This document shows positions 27,030-35,607 of a DNA stretch of 64,000 nucleotides, in pieces; position 1 is the first letter of the stretch, and every line of letters begins with the position of its first letter. The DNA is taken from the NCBI RefSeq assembly GCF_020615385.1, contig NZ_JAJAVB010000009.1, forward strand, positions 62,001 to 126,000. Reading direction: 5' to 3'. A program made the position numbers and the translations under genes. The notes beneath the pieces are model-generated. The model had not been told where the DNA came from. It made no database searches and saw only the letters and a list, made by a program, of their open reading frames with translations. The DNA is from Jiella soli. GTDB lineage: Bacteria; Pseudomonadota; Alphaproteobacteria; Rhizobiales; Rhizobiaceae.

Positions 27030-28262
27030 ATGATGTGGAACATAGCTGAATTACGCGCGGCAATGATGCGCGGAAATTATTTTAATATTAGAGAGCGAAG
27101 TAAACTCCGATGGTTGGCACCGGGAATGGAGGCCCAGCGGCAGGCCGTGATGAACGCGATGGGCATGATGCACGATGTCTTCCATCGCATGCGTGACTGT
27201 GGAGATGACGATCGTTGGGGCGGGGTCAATTACTGCCGCGTGCCGACCTGTCCCCGTTGTTTCATGCGGTTCCGCGCTCAAGAGACCGGCAAGGCGATTA
27301 AGCGTGACTTCGAGGGGGCCACCAACGACGACCTTGCCTTCTTCACAATCCTGCTTCCCCTGACGGCGGCTATCGGCGATGTGGGCGAGATCATCGAGGT
27401 TGAGAAGCGCCGCATTCGTAACATGTTCGCTCGGCGGCGCCGCGATGATGATCGATGGAATGCCATTCACTTCGTCGGCTGGTGGGAGATGGACCGGACA
27501 GATCCAGAGAAGCTGGCGGAAGCCGGACGCAATAGCCGACTGTTCTACGAACAAACCAACGCGCCGGTATTCGCGATGCCCGGTCAGACGCTCTGGCGGC
27601 CGCATTTACACGGCATCGTATATCTTGGTGGTCTGACCGCTGCGGATTTCGCCGAGACGCTCCGCAATTATGGTCACGGTTCGGCGTATCAGGTGGATGT
27701 GCAGGAGTTCGACACAAAGCGGCCAGTTGGGAGGAACATCCAGAGCGTCGTCCGCTATGCCTTGAAGTTTCGCATAGAGAACGATTTTAAATGTCCGCGA
27801 GGCTTTGATTACGCTGAAGACGAGAAGACCAAGTGTTGTTCGAATGTGGACCGGAACTGGTGGAGCTCAAAGGACATCAAGACATATACGGAGTGGCTGA
27901 TGTCGGATCGCAGTGGCTTTCGCTCGCTGCGCTTTCAGATTAAGAAGAAAGACGTAACGAAAGAAGGTATCAGTGCCTTAATATCTGATACATCAGACGT
28001 AGTGTGTGAGAGTGTTAGGTATGACAATACAATACAAGATACTAACTTGCCAGAAGCACGCGGCCCGAACACCGCGCACGCTCCACATGCAGGGACATTC
28101 AACGGGCGCATAAAGCTCGGGAATTTGTCTGATCGCAGGCTGAAAGAGTGCAGAACAGGGCCGGCAGGACCGGGAAAAGCTATCACATCGGCACCGGACC
28201 CAATTCCACTTCGTATGCGACTGCTCGCCATTGCCGCCGAACGCGTTTCCCGTCCGTTATAG
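27030..28262 (+). CDS. HUH-endonuclease Rep-like protein
   Basis: 410 residues. A Cys cluster (C69 and CPRCF at 74-78) resembles the zinc knuckle of rolling-circle Rep proteins. The motif WRPHLHGIVYLGG (HLH at 192-194) is a classic metal-binding HUH site, and VRYALKF supplies Tyr 243 and Lys 246 as the Y-x-x-K nicking motif. These in the right order support a single-strand nicking initiator with one catalytic Tyr. Past residue ~310 the C terminus looks disordered and may be a frame-extended tail. It likely initiates rolling-circle replication or transposition of a small integrated replicon. No associated origin hairpin was identified. Confidence 0.72.
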   Translation: MMWNIAELRAAMMRGNYFNIRERSKLRWLAPGMEAQRQAVMNAMGMMHDVFHRMRDCGDDDRWGGVNYCRVPTCPRCFMRFRAQETGKAIKRDFEGATNDDLAFFTILLPLTAAIGDVGEIIEVEKRRIRNMFARRRRDDDRWNAIHFVGWWEMDRTDPEKLAEAGRNSRLFYEQTNAPVFAMPGQTLWRPHLHGIVYLGGLTAADFAETLRNYGHGSAYQVDVQEFDTKRPVGRNIQSVVRYALKFRIENDFKCPRGFDYAEDEKTKCCSNVDRNWWSSKDIKTYTEWLMSDRSGFRSLRFQIKKKDVTKEGISALISDTSDVVCESVRYDNTIQDTNLPEARGPNTAHAPHAGTFNGRIKLGNLSDRRLKECRTGPAGPGKAITSAPDPIPLRMRLLAIAAERVSRPL

Positions 28263-28300
28263 CCACTCTCGGCGTATTCTCTGCCCGCGTGGCGGCACCG

Positions 28301-29317
28301 CTATTTCCTGTAGCGGTCGAAGGCCGTCTTGATCTGGACGATCGGCTCCACGTCCGCGCGGTAGATGTCCGTCTGCAGGAAGATAAGTTCGTCGGCATAG
28401 GCCGCTTCGTCGATTTCGGTCCACCAACTCTTCGGCTGCCCGTCCGAGCCGTCGTTCCAGCGATAGCCTCGCGCTTTCAAGACGTCTTTCAGCTCAAACG
28501 GGCTGCCTTGCGCGAAGACGCGGAGCCGCTTCTTCGAGCTTGACGTCACAAGCCGCTGCAACGCGGTCTCGCCGGCGTCGGCCGGAGCCGCTGCGAGAAC
28601 TTCTAGCAAAGCATGGCAGTCATCGACCGCGCGGTGCCCGTTATGGAACAACCCGCACTGTCCGACGAGGTAGACAAGCTTGCTCCCCTCGAAGCCGAAC
28701 GCGCTCCATTCCACCTCGGCGACAGAGCAGGCCCAGGCCTTGTGCTGGAAGTGCGGATGGAAGCGCTCGCAGAAGGTGCGGTCGAAACTCGCATTGTGCG
28801 CGATGATGAGGTCCGCATTCGCGATGAACGCTGAGACCGCATGCAGATCTATAGTGCGGCCCGACACCATCTCATCGGTGATGCCGGTGATCCTCGTAAT
28901 TTCCGCACTCACCGGCACTGACGGCTCCCGCAGTTCCGAGAACGTGCCGATGACGTCCTGAATGCCGTTCTCGTCATAGGTGAACGCGACCATGCCGAGT
29001 TCGATGATTTCGTCCTGCAGGTGGTTTAGGCCGGTCGTCTCGGTGTCCAGAATAATGCCGACGCGCTGACCCGGATTAAGTGCGTAGTTCTGAACGACGG
29101 CGCGTGGAACCAGTTGCCGCAGAATGCGGTAGCGCCCTGTCGCTTCCAATTGCCGAACCAGCTGTTCCTCATGCAACGCCGGTGGGGCTTCACTGTGACG
29201 CTCTGCAGGTCTCGCACTATGCAGGGTCGTTGGAGCTTCGTCTGCGTCAGCCGGTTCTGCGATCACCGAGAAGAGATCGGACTGGGCAAGCTGGCCGCCC
29301 CTGCTCCCTCTGCTCAT
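28301..29317 (-). CDS. DnaQ-like 3'-5' exonuclease (DEDDh)
   Basis: 338 residues. The exonuclease domain (about 85-260) shows DTETTGL with following DEIIELG (motif I), HNASFDRTFCERF (motif II) and HRAVDDCHALLEVL (motif III, His plus Asp), the DEDDh set of DNA polymerase III epsilon-like nucleases. It is longer than DnaQ, with an N-terminal charged tail and a C-terminal region containing RGYRWNDGSDGQPKSWW, a small motif found behind exonuclease domains in related proteins. GAGGATC precedes ATG 29317. Its function on the island may be repair or defence-linked DNA processing; it converges with the Rep-like gene. Confidence 0.88.
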   Translation of the reverse strand: MSRGSRGGQLAQSDLFSVIAEPADADEAPTTLHSARPAERHSEAPPALHEEQLVRQLEATGRYRILRQLVPRAVVQNYALNPGQRVGIILDTETTGLNHLQDEIIELGMVAFTYDENGIQDVIGTFSELREPSVPVSAEITRITGITDEMVSGRTIDLHAVSAFIANADLIIAHNASFDRTFCERFHPHFQHKAWACSVAEVEWSAFGFEGSKLVYLVGQCGLFHNGHRAVDDCHALLEVLAAAPADAGETALQRLVTSSSKKRLRVFAQGSPFELKDVLKARGYRWNDGSDGQPKSWWTEIDEAAYADELIFLQTDIYRADVEPIVQIKTAFDRYRK

Positions 29318-29356
29318 CTTGATCCTCGAACTCGCGTGATGGACGGCGATCGCGGC

Positions 29357-29617
29357 TCAGTGCATATCGCGCTTCGGCGCCGAGATAAACTCTAGAATGC
29401 CTTCGGCTTCGACGGCCCGTTTGAACTCCGCAAACGCTTCTTCGTCGGTTGCGAACTCGTCTTCCCACACCGTCGATGTGTTGGCGCTATCAACAACTTC
29501 GAGGATCCAGCCGTCGCCGCTGTCCGCGAACCTGAATATGTTCACCGTGACCGTCAGGCCATGGTCTGTGACAAGGCCCGAATACGGAGAGAATTCGATT
29601 TCGGGATCGTCTTCCAT
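29357..29617 (-). CDS. small conserved-looking acidic protein
   Basis: 86 residues from ATG 29617, which follows AGAGAACCG; ATG 29635 is an alternative. The sequence GLTVTVNIFRFADSGDGWILEVVD followed by a helical acidic C terminus (DEEAFAEFKRAVEAEGI) looks like a real alpha/beta domain. I do not recognise a named family. It ends 39 bp before the exonuclease gene on the same strand, so the two are probably cotranscribed. Confidence 0.6.
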   Translation of the reverse strand: MEDDPEIEFSPYSGLVTDHGLTVTVNIFRFADSGDGWILEVVDSANTSTVWEDEFATDEEAFAEFKRAVEAEGILEFISAPKRDMH

Positions 29618-29916
29618 TCGGTTCTCTGGTGCCATTCGTGTAGGCGCCAGCATATACCGGGAACCGAGATTGTCAGCATCTCTTCGGGTCGACTGACGTG
29701 GTAGCCACGTCACGGGCGAAGAGATCGGTACCCGTCAAGTCGCCGGCCTGCTGCAGCTTTTGCCCACAAAGGGTCGCACAGCGCGTTGGCGGACAGAACG
29801 CAGTCTTGTAGCTTTGGCTCTAGGCCGCGTCCTGGTGACGCTCTTAGAGGCTCACTGACTGCTTGGGCGGCTGGCCCGTGGCTGTCGCTGCGAAGCATGT
29901 GTGAGATTATCGGGTC

Positions 29917-30771
29917 ATGGTGCAGCCGGGTTTTTTGTCATCCGCAGACGTCCAAGCCTGGCTCAACGGTGTTCATCCCGCATGGACCGCGCTTGATTTC
30001 GAGAGCTTCTGCCGGTTGCATTCCGATCCGGACGATCCCGCTTTCCCGATAAGCATGAGCACATCCAATTCATCGCCCATGGCGACGAATGCCATGTTGT
30101 TCCTGTCTCGGCTCGTGGATGGCGCAAAGCTGACCGCAACCGGCAATCTCACCCGCGCATTTGTAGCCGAAGCCATCGAGACGCTGAGTTGGCCCGCCTT
30201 CGATCCCGAGGAAGCCTTCTGGCTCCACAAAGTGATCAATGAGCGCGACTTCCTTCCGCTTCATGCGATGCGCGTTTTCTGTGATCGCGCCAAGCTGATC
30301 CGTGTCTACAAGGGACAGCTGCGACTGACGAAGGCGGGCAAACAGATTGTGGCGGCTCAGGATTTCGGCCGGCTTCACGGCGAGCTGTTTCGCGCTGCCT
30401 TCTGGAAAACGAACCTCGCCTATTTCGACGGCCATCCCCTGGCGCCGTGGCCGCAGGGCGACGTCGGTCTGGTGCTCTGGTGTCTTTCCGTCTCGGCTCA
30501 CCGTTGGCAATCTCCGCACATGCTAGTTCGCTCCTGTACCGTGCCGATCAACGGAATTCTCGAAGACCAATACCGAGGAGAACTCGGGGGCTATATTCTC
30601 GAGCACCGCATTCTCAGGCCGGTCTCTTGGTTCGGCCTTCTCGACGTCGAGACGCTTCCGCATCCGGAGTTCAAGACGATCAAGCTGCGTCGGTATCGAA
30701 AGGCTCCGACGTTCGATCAGTTCCTGTCCTTCACGGTGTGCCTGGAGCCTCACGAAGGTGGCATTCAGTGA
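29917..30771 (+). CDS. hypothetical protein, 284 residues
   Basis: Soluble protein without signal peptide. Two features stand out: a central stretch resembling a winged-helix domain (FCDRAKLIRVYKGQLRLTKAG) and a C-terminal aromatic-rich region with FGLLDVETLP. Homologous-looking SEC-C-adjacent or plasmid proteins have this layout, but I cannot name the family with confidence. No strong ribosome-binding site precedes ATG 29917. It lies divergently from the small acidic protein gene and just before the XRE regulator. Confidence 0.6.
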   Translation: MVQPGFLSSADVQAWLNGVHPAWTALDFESFCRLHSDPDDPAFPISMSTSNSSPMATNAMLFLSRLVDGAKLTATGNLTRAFVAEAIETLSWPAFDPEEAFWLHKVINERDFLPLHAMRVFCDRAKLIRVYKGQLRLTKAGKQIVAAQDFGRLHGELFRAAFWKTNLAYFDGHPLAPWPQGDVGLVLWCLSVSAHRWQSPHMLVRSCTVPINGILEDQYRGELGGYILEHRILRPVSWFGLLDVETLPHPEFKTIKLRRYRKAPTFDQFLSFTVCLEPHEGGIQ

Positions 30772-30897
30772 AGACGTCGTCGATCCTCATTCGGCGAGAT
30801 TGACTTGGCAGCGTCAGGACGGATTTCGTCTACCGGCACTTGAATTTGCAACCCTTTCGTGTCGAATTGATCCCGGATTTGCGCTGAGGGTGACGAA

Positions 30898-31278
30898 GTG
30901 GCTAAAGCCGAAATCGACGTGGCCGATGTCGCCGTGGGGCGTCGGATAAGGCAGCGCCGGATTTCGCTTAGGATGAGCCAGGCGGACCTCGGTCGTGATA
31001 TTGGCGTCACGTTCCAGCAGGTCCAGAAATACGAGAAAGGCACGAACAGGGTCAGCGCTAGCAGGCTGCAGAAGGTGGCAACCGCCTTGAATATGCCCGC
31101 AAGCGCCTTCTTCGACACGTCCAAGAGCGCCGTTCATGACGACGAGCTCGGTGAGTTCTTATCTACAAAGGACGGTCTGGATCTGAACCGATCTTTTGCC
31201 TCGATTAGCGACCTCACATTGCGGCGTAAGATCGTCGAACTGGTTCACGCCATCGTGGCGGATCAGAAACCACTTTAA
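30898..31278 (+). CDS. XRE-family transcriptional regulator
   Basis: 126 residues, GTG start at 30898 with GAGGGTG upstream. The helix-turn-helix is clear: VGRRIRQRRISLRMSQADLG, then VTFQQVQKYEKGTNRVSASR, the lambda-repressor/Cro type widely used in rhizobial chromosomal and island regulators. The C-terminal 50 residues may mediate dimerisation. It stands 127 bp after the preceding hypothetical gene and 47 bp before the SNase-like gene, so it may regulate one of them or itself. Confidence 0.88.
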   Translation: MAKAEIDVADVAVGRRIRQRRISLRMSQADLGRDIGVTFQQVQKYEKGTNRVSASRLQKVATALNMPASAFFDTSKSAVHDDELGEFLSTKDGLDLNRSFASISDLTLRRKIVELVHAIVADQKPL

Positions 31279-31324
31279 CGATCCCGTTAACGTGCCTTTT
31301 AACCTTGCACCTTAGCATTGCAGC

Positions 31325-31984
31325 ATGAGGCAATTCGGCGCCAGGGTCCAGCCTTCTTCTAAGAAGCGGGCGAACGGATGGAATAAGGACGTGAAGCCTA
31401 TCCGGGCTGCGCGTCAGCTCCGTGCTGAAGAGCGCGCCGGTGAGAAAACCCGGCTCAACGGTCTCTTTTGGTCCGTGCTTGGTTGCGGATGTGCGCTGGC
31501 GTTCGCTGCGCCGTTCGCGGCCGATCGGATTGCTCGGATGGATTTTGCGGCGGTCCAATCTTTCGTTGTCAGCAGTCGGCCAGCGGCTGTTGCACATGTT
31601 GCAGCTCCGCAGACTGTCGCCCCCCAGCATCGCGGGCCAATCGGCATCTGTTCAGGCGGTCACCGCGCAGAACGCCGGGTCACCTGCATCGTCGATGGAG
31701 ATACCGGCTGGCAGGATGGAGAAAAGTGGCGGACCGAGGCTATCGATACGCCGGAGATTTCTCACCCGGAATGTGCGCTGGAGCAGCGGACCGGCATTGA
31801 AGCGCGCAATCGACTGCAGGCGCTGATGTCGCGCGGCTACACGCTGACCAGAAACGGCGTCGGGAACTACGGCCGAACCCTCGTCACGATCACCTTGGCC
31901 GACGGACGAGACGCCGGCGACGTTCTTCTCGCGGAAGGCCTTGCTCAGCGTTGGCCGAACAGCGGCAATCCATGGTGCCGATGA
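31325..31984 (+). CDS. thermonuclease (SNase-like) family protein, membrane-anchored
   Basis: 219 residues. A basic cytoplasmic N terminus precedes one hydrophobic helix (about 47-68), placing the C-terminal domain outside the cytoplasm. That domain has RVTCIVDGDTGW, EAIDTPEISHPEC and NYGRTLVTITLADGRDAGD, matching the staphylococcal-nuclease fold with VDGDT and a late Arg in GRTL. Some catalytic Arg positions of true thermonuclease are uncertain (RTEAIDTPE replaces R-L-x-G-IDTPE), so nuclease activity is not assured. Such proteins are frequent on alphaproteobacterial islands. Confidence 0.8.
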   Translation: MRQFGARVQPSSKKRANGWNKDVKPIRAARQLRAEERAGEKTRLNGLFWSVLGCGCALAFAAPFAADRIARMDFAAVQSFVVSSRPAAVAHVAAPQTVAPQHRGPIGICSGGHRAERRVTCIVDGDTGWQDGEKWRTEAIDTPEISHPECALEQRTGIEARNRLQALMSRGYTLTRNGVGNYGRTLVTITLADGRDAGDVLLAEGLAQRWPNSGNPWCR

Positions 31985-32014
31985 CTGATGCGCCGGGGCA
32001 GTTCCCCTCCCTTG

Positions 32015-32048
32015 TCCATCCATCACAGGCAAGCCTGTGATGGATGGA
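32015..32048. terminator. perfect 34-bp palindrome between convergent genes
   Basis: TCCATCCATCACAGGC (32015-32030), AA, then its exact complement (32033-32048). It lies between a rightward gene ending at 31984 and a leftward one ending at 32164, the usual place for a bidirectional terminator. There is no U-tract on either side, so a protein-binding or cruciform role is equally possible. Confidence 0.55.
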
Positions 32049-32163
32049 TGCGGATCTCAGCGTTAAGCTTGGCTCAGTGAGCATCATACGGGCATCGTAG
32101 AGCGCGGCGCCGTCCGGCGGGCTGTCTGCGCAGCACCCAACATCGGACGCTCGCTGCTGACCC

Positions 32164-33039
32164 TCACAGGGTCTTTACGGCGTATATCCGGCAGTCGCGC
32201 ATCTCCGATCGGAACTCGCTGGCCATGAGCGTCAGTGTCGCGCCGGGAACAAGCTTGTAGTCGAGGTCCGCGCTATAGGCGGGCTTCGTGGGGATTGCCT
32301 CGCGCCTGCCGTGCCCGGTGATGCATGAGAACCAGAGCCGCGTGAATGTCACGGGCGTATCGTCGGTCACGTGGAACAGGAAATGACCGCGCATCGATTG
32401 GTCATCAAACCGGAACGACGGAACGGCCTCTGCCATGCGTCTGAAATCCGCGAAGCTCACACGGCAGCGCGTGCGGCTGACGTCATAGCGTGGCGCTTCA
32501 TCAGGATAGAATTCTTGCGCCATGGCATCCACGATGCGTTCTCCCGGTGCCTGCCAGTGGCCTCCTGCGACAGTTCGCGTCCATTCGCCTTCCACGGGAC
32601 TACCATCGGCGTAGAAGCCGTGACACGCGATGCCGGCCATCTCCAGGTAATCCGAGCTGTTGTTCACCAGGGACACGTAGATCGTGCGTTGGTAGAGTGA
32701 CTGGGTGAGCGCAATCGGGATGTCGCTGGTGAGCCGATAGCTCTCGGATGCGGGGATCACTCGGGAGAGCAAGACCTCCGACTTCCACGCGCAGACGATG
32801 CCCATGATGATGACGGCGGTGGCCAGGATGTTGGAGCCGAGGTGCCGAAATGCCGTTGCCAGCATGAAGGCCGTGAAGGCCATCACCGAATACGTGAGGA
32901 CCCGCAGCGGTTCCACATCGGTGAAGGTCAGAACGAGGATGGCTCCCCCGCCGATCAGGCTGAGGAGCTGAAACTCCGCGATCGCCAGAACGATCGGCAG
33001 GGCCAGAAACTGGAAGACGAGCTTGGCGTTGCGGTTCAA
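32164..33039 (-). CDS. membrane protein of the DUF6641-associated operon
   Basis: 291 residues with three to four N-terminal hydrophobic helices (to about residue 90), then a soluble beta-rich domain containing TIYVSLVNNSSDYLEMAGI and Cys residues that could form disulfides, so the domain is probably periplasmic. I do not recognise the family. ATG 33039 overlaps the stop of the preceding gene by four bases, making it the last gene of a three-gene leftward operon. Confidence 0.65.
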   Translation of the reverse strand: MNRNAKLVFQFLALPIVLAIAEFQLLSLIGGGAILVLTFTDVEPLRVLTYSVMAFTAFMLATAFRHLGSNILATAVIIMGIVCAWKSEVLLSRVIPASESYRLTSDIPIALTQSLYQRTIYVSLVNNSSDYLEMAGIACHGFYADGSPVEGEWTRTVAGGHWQAPGERIVDAMAQEFYPDEAPRYDVSRTRCRVSFADFRRMAEAVPSFRFDDQSMRGHFLFHVTDDTPVTFTRLWFSCITGHGRREAIPTKPAYSADLDYKLVPGATLTLMASEFRSEMRDCRIYAVKTL

Positions 33040-33317
33040 TGGCGGACCCGGCTACCGGCAAGATTGAGAATGCTGGGGGCTTTCTCGCCGAGGCTCCAGC
33101 TGAGCAGGAGATCCGACGCACGATGCATCGAGGCGGTCGCAAATTTCGTTACGTCCAGGAACGCCGCCCGCTGCTGCCAGCTCACGTCGGCAGCGGCAAT
33201 CTTGAGGGCCAGGCGTTTGTGGACCTCGTCGATCACGGCGAGGTCCTCCATCATGTTCGTGAAGAGTTTCATTTGCTCGGCGGAGGGTTGTTTCGTCCCT
33301 CCGCCCAACGGCACCAT
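33036..33317 (-). CDS. small helical protein, 93 residues
   Basis: Predicted all-helical, with no cysteines in the core and no signal peptide; family unknown. Start ATG 33317 overlaps the TAA of the upstream gene (TAATG), and its own TGA overlaps the ATG of the membrane-protein gene. Such tight coupling implies that the three products act together. Confidence 0.62.
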   Translation of the reverse strand: MVPLGGGTKQPSAEQMKLFTNMMEDLAVIDEVHKRLALKIAAADVSWQQRAAFLDVTKFATASMHRASDLLLSWSLGEKAPSILNLAGSRVRH

Positions 33318-33766
33318 TACGCGGACTTCTTCCGCAGCATCTGCCCGCGCGCCTCGGCTGCAGCCGTCAGCTGTTCGTCGAGTTCCCCGGCCTGGACCGC
33401 CGAAATCAGCGTGTCGATGATCCCCGGCAGCTTCGTAAAATCCGCAACCTCGATTGCGTTCTTGTCCTTGGCCAGCTCGATGGTCTTGCCCGCATAGCGC
33501 AGGGAGAAGAAGGTCTGACCCGCAGCGTTCTCGAACCAGCCCGACCGGAACCGCTTGCGCATTTCCACCTGCACGCGCTCACCGGCTTCGTTCTTGCGCC
33601 AGACCCTATGGGTGGGAGCGTAATCCTGACCGGCCATCTTGGCCTCGGCGGCGCGCTTCTGCTCGGCCAGCGCCTCCACGACCTTGTCACGCGCCCGCTT
33701 CACCGGGTCCGTCTGCGCGCGATCCGGCTCGGCTTGTGCCAGCTTCAGCGCCTTGAGATATGCCAT
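33317..33766 (-). CDS. DUF6641-like protein
   Basis: 149 residues, basic. The N-terminal half (MAYLKALKLAQ, DPVKRARDKVVEALAEQKR) and the C-terminal half (GKTIELAKDKNAIEVADF, LPGIIDTLISAVQAGELD) follow the pattern of DUF6641 proteins, small factors of unknown role common on alphaproteobacterial plasmids and islands. It is the first gene of the operon. The upstream 206 bp, between this start and the hsdM stop, must hold its promoter. Confidence 0.65.
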   Translation of the reverse strand: MAYLKALKLAQAEPDRAQTDPVKRARDKVVEALAEQKRAAEAKMAGQDYAPTHRVWRKNEAGERVQVEMRKRFRSGWFENAAGQTFFSLRYAGKTIELAKDKNAIEVADFTKLPGIIDTLISAVQAGELDEQLTAAAEARGQMLRKKSA

Positions 33767-33972
33767 GCTGTCGTTCTCCGAAAATCGTTGTCGATGTTCC
33801 GGATAACGATGCCGATGAGCTCAAAGAGCAACCGAATCCTGTCGCTGAGCCCAGCGGCTGCTACGCGCCCATAGCGACCGTTCGAGCGAACGTCGATGTT
33901 GAGAGAGAGCGGACGTTGGAATTGGGCGTTTTCGAGTTATGCCTAGACCGCAGCGTCTGGTCAGCTGCAGCC

Positions 33973-35607
33973 TCAATCACGCCTTCGAGAAGGTAGAAGG
34001 GATAGCCCAAGTTCAACCAAATATTTATTGTGATTATATGTTGCTTTTTGAATATTATCTTCGATATTAATCAATTCGCTGTTGATTTTATCTAGATTGA
34101 TTTCCGCCTCCTTCGTGGATGTGCTGATGTACCGGGAGATGTTTAAGTTAAAATTCTCCTCCTCGATTCGCTCCATGCTCACCCGCTTGGAGTAGCGGTC
34201 TTCCTCCTTTCGGAATTGGTAGGTGTCGATGATCTTGTCGATGTGCTCATCTGCGAGCTGATTCTGACGTTTGCCCTTTGCGAAATACTCCGCCGCATTG
34301 ATGAAGAGTACGTCGTCCGGCTTTTTGCACTTTTTCAGCACGAGAATGCAGACCGGGATGCCGGTCGAGTAGAACAGGTTCGCGGGCAAGCCGATGATCG
34401 TGTCGATATGACCATCCTTCAACAGCTTAATGCGGATACGCTCCTCTGCCCCACCTCGGAACAGCACGCCGTGCGGCAGGATGATGGCCATCACGCCCTC
34501 ATCCTTAAGGTAATGGAACCCGTGCAGCAGGAAGGCAAAGTCGGCGGCAGACTTGGGCGCAAGGCCGTAGTTTTTGAACCGCACATCGTCGCCCATCGCC
34601 TCCGTGGGGTTCCAGCGCAAGCTGAAGGGCGGATTGGCCACGATGGCATCGAAGGATGGCTTCTTGGCGGGGTTCGGTTCGCGCAGGAGGTCCCAGTCAT
34701 TGGCCAACGTGTCGCCGTGATAGATTTCGAACTCGGTGTCCTTCACGCCATGCAACAGCATGTTCATGCGCGCGAGGTTGTAGGTGGTGATGTTCTTCTC
34801 TTGGCCGTAGATTTTGCCGATGCCGTGCGGCCCCATGCGCTTGCGCACGTTCAACAGCAGCGAGCCGGACCCGCACGCGAAATCGAGCACGCCGGCAAGC
34901 CGCTCCTTCTTTCCGGTTGCGGGCTCCTGACTGTCCAGCGTCACGATCGCAGAAAGGATGTCTGACACCTGCTGCGGGGTGTAGAACTCGCCTGCCTTCT
35001 TACCCGAGCCGGCGGCAAACTGGCCGATCAGATATTCATAGGCATCGCCGAGATAATCCTCCTCCGACGAGAAATTGGCGAGCCCTTTGGCGATCTCGCT
35101 GATGATGGCGCAGAGTTTGGTGTTGCGATCAGGGTAGGACCGCCCGAGCTTTTCAGAGGCGAGATTGATCTCAGAGAACAGGCCGCCGAACGTGCTCTGA
35201 AAGGACTCGTTCTCGATGTAATTGAAGCCCTGCTGCAGGGTGTTCAGCAGTTCGCCGTCTTGGGTGCGGGCCATATGGACGATGCTGGTCCAGAGGTGTT
35301 CCGGCTTGATGACGTAGTGCACCTTGCGGCGCATCTGCTTCTCGAACTCTGCCACGTCGTCGGAGTTATCCTCGTACCACGCCTGCAGCGGCGTCCTGGC
35401 CCCGGTGCGAGCGAGAACGTCCGGAAGATCGGGGTAGTCCGGCCCCAACTCGCGCGTCGCCGCCGCCTCGTAGTTGTCCGAGAGGTAGCGCAGAAAGAGG
35501 AAGGACAGCATATAATCGCGAAAATCGTCCGCATTCATCGCGCCGCGCAGCTTATCGGCGATGTTCCAGAGCGTCTTGCCCAATTGCTTTTGGGTTTGTT
35601 CGTTCAT
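33973..35607 (-). CDS. hsdM: type I restriction-modification methyltransferase subunit
   Basis: 544-residue N6-adenine DNA methyltransferase. The N-terminal HsdM_N region is present (ADKLRGAMNADDFRDYMLSF). S-adenosylmethionine motif I reads LDFACGSGSLLLNV, and the catalytic motif IV is NPPF in IVANPPFSLRW. The C terminus is helical and would contact HsdS. ATG 35607 overlaps the stop of the anticodon-nuclease gene by four bases. It methylates the host target sites and is required for cleavage. It is the last gene of the hsdR-hsdS-prrC-hsdM operon. Confidence 0.96.
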   Translation of the reverse strand: MNEQTQKQLGKTLWNIADKLRGAMNADDFRDYMLSFLFLRYLSDNYEAAATRELGPDYPDLPDVLARTGARTPLQAWYEDNSDDVAEFEKQMRRKVHYVIKPEHLWTSIVHMARTQDGELLNTLQQGFNYIENESFQSTFGGLFSEINLASEKLGRSYPDRNTKLCAIISEIAKGLANFSSEEDYLGDAYEYLIGQFAAGSGKKAGEFYTPQQVSDILSAIVTLDSQEPATGKKERLAGVLDFACGSGSLLLNVRKRMGPHGIGKIYGQEKNITTYNLARMNMLLHGVKDTEFEIYHGDTLANDWDLLREPNPAKKPSFDAIVANPPFSLRWNPTEAMGDDVRFKNYGLAPKSAADFAFLLHGFHYLKDEGVMAIILPHGVLFRGGAEERIRIKLLKDGHIDTIIGLPANLFYSTGIPVCILVLKKCKKPDDVLFINAAEYFAKGKRQNQLADEHIDKIIDTYQFRKEEDRYSKRVSMERIEEENFNLNISRYISTSTKEAEINLDKINSELINIEDNIQKATYNHNKYLVELGLSLLPSRRRD

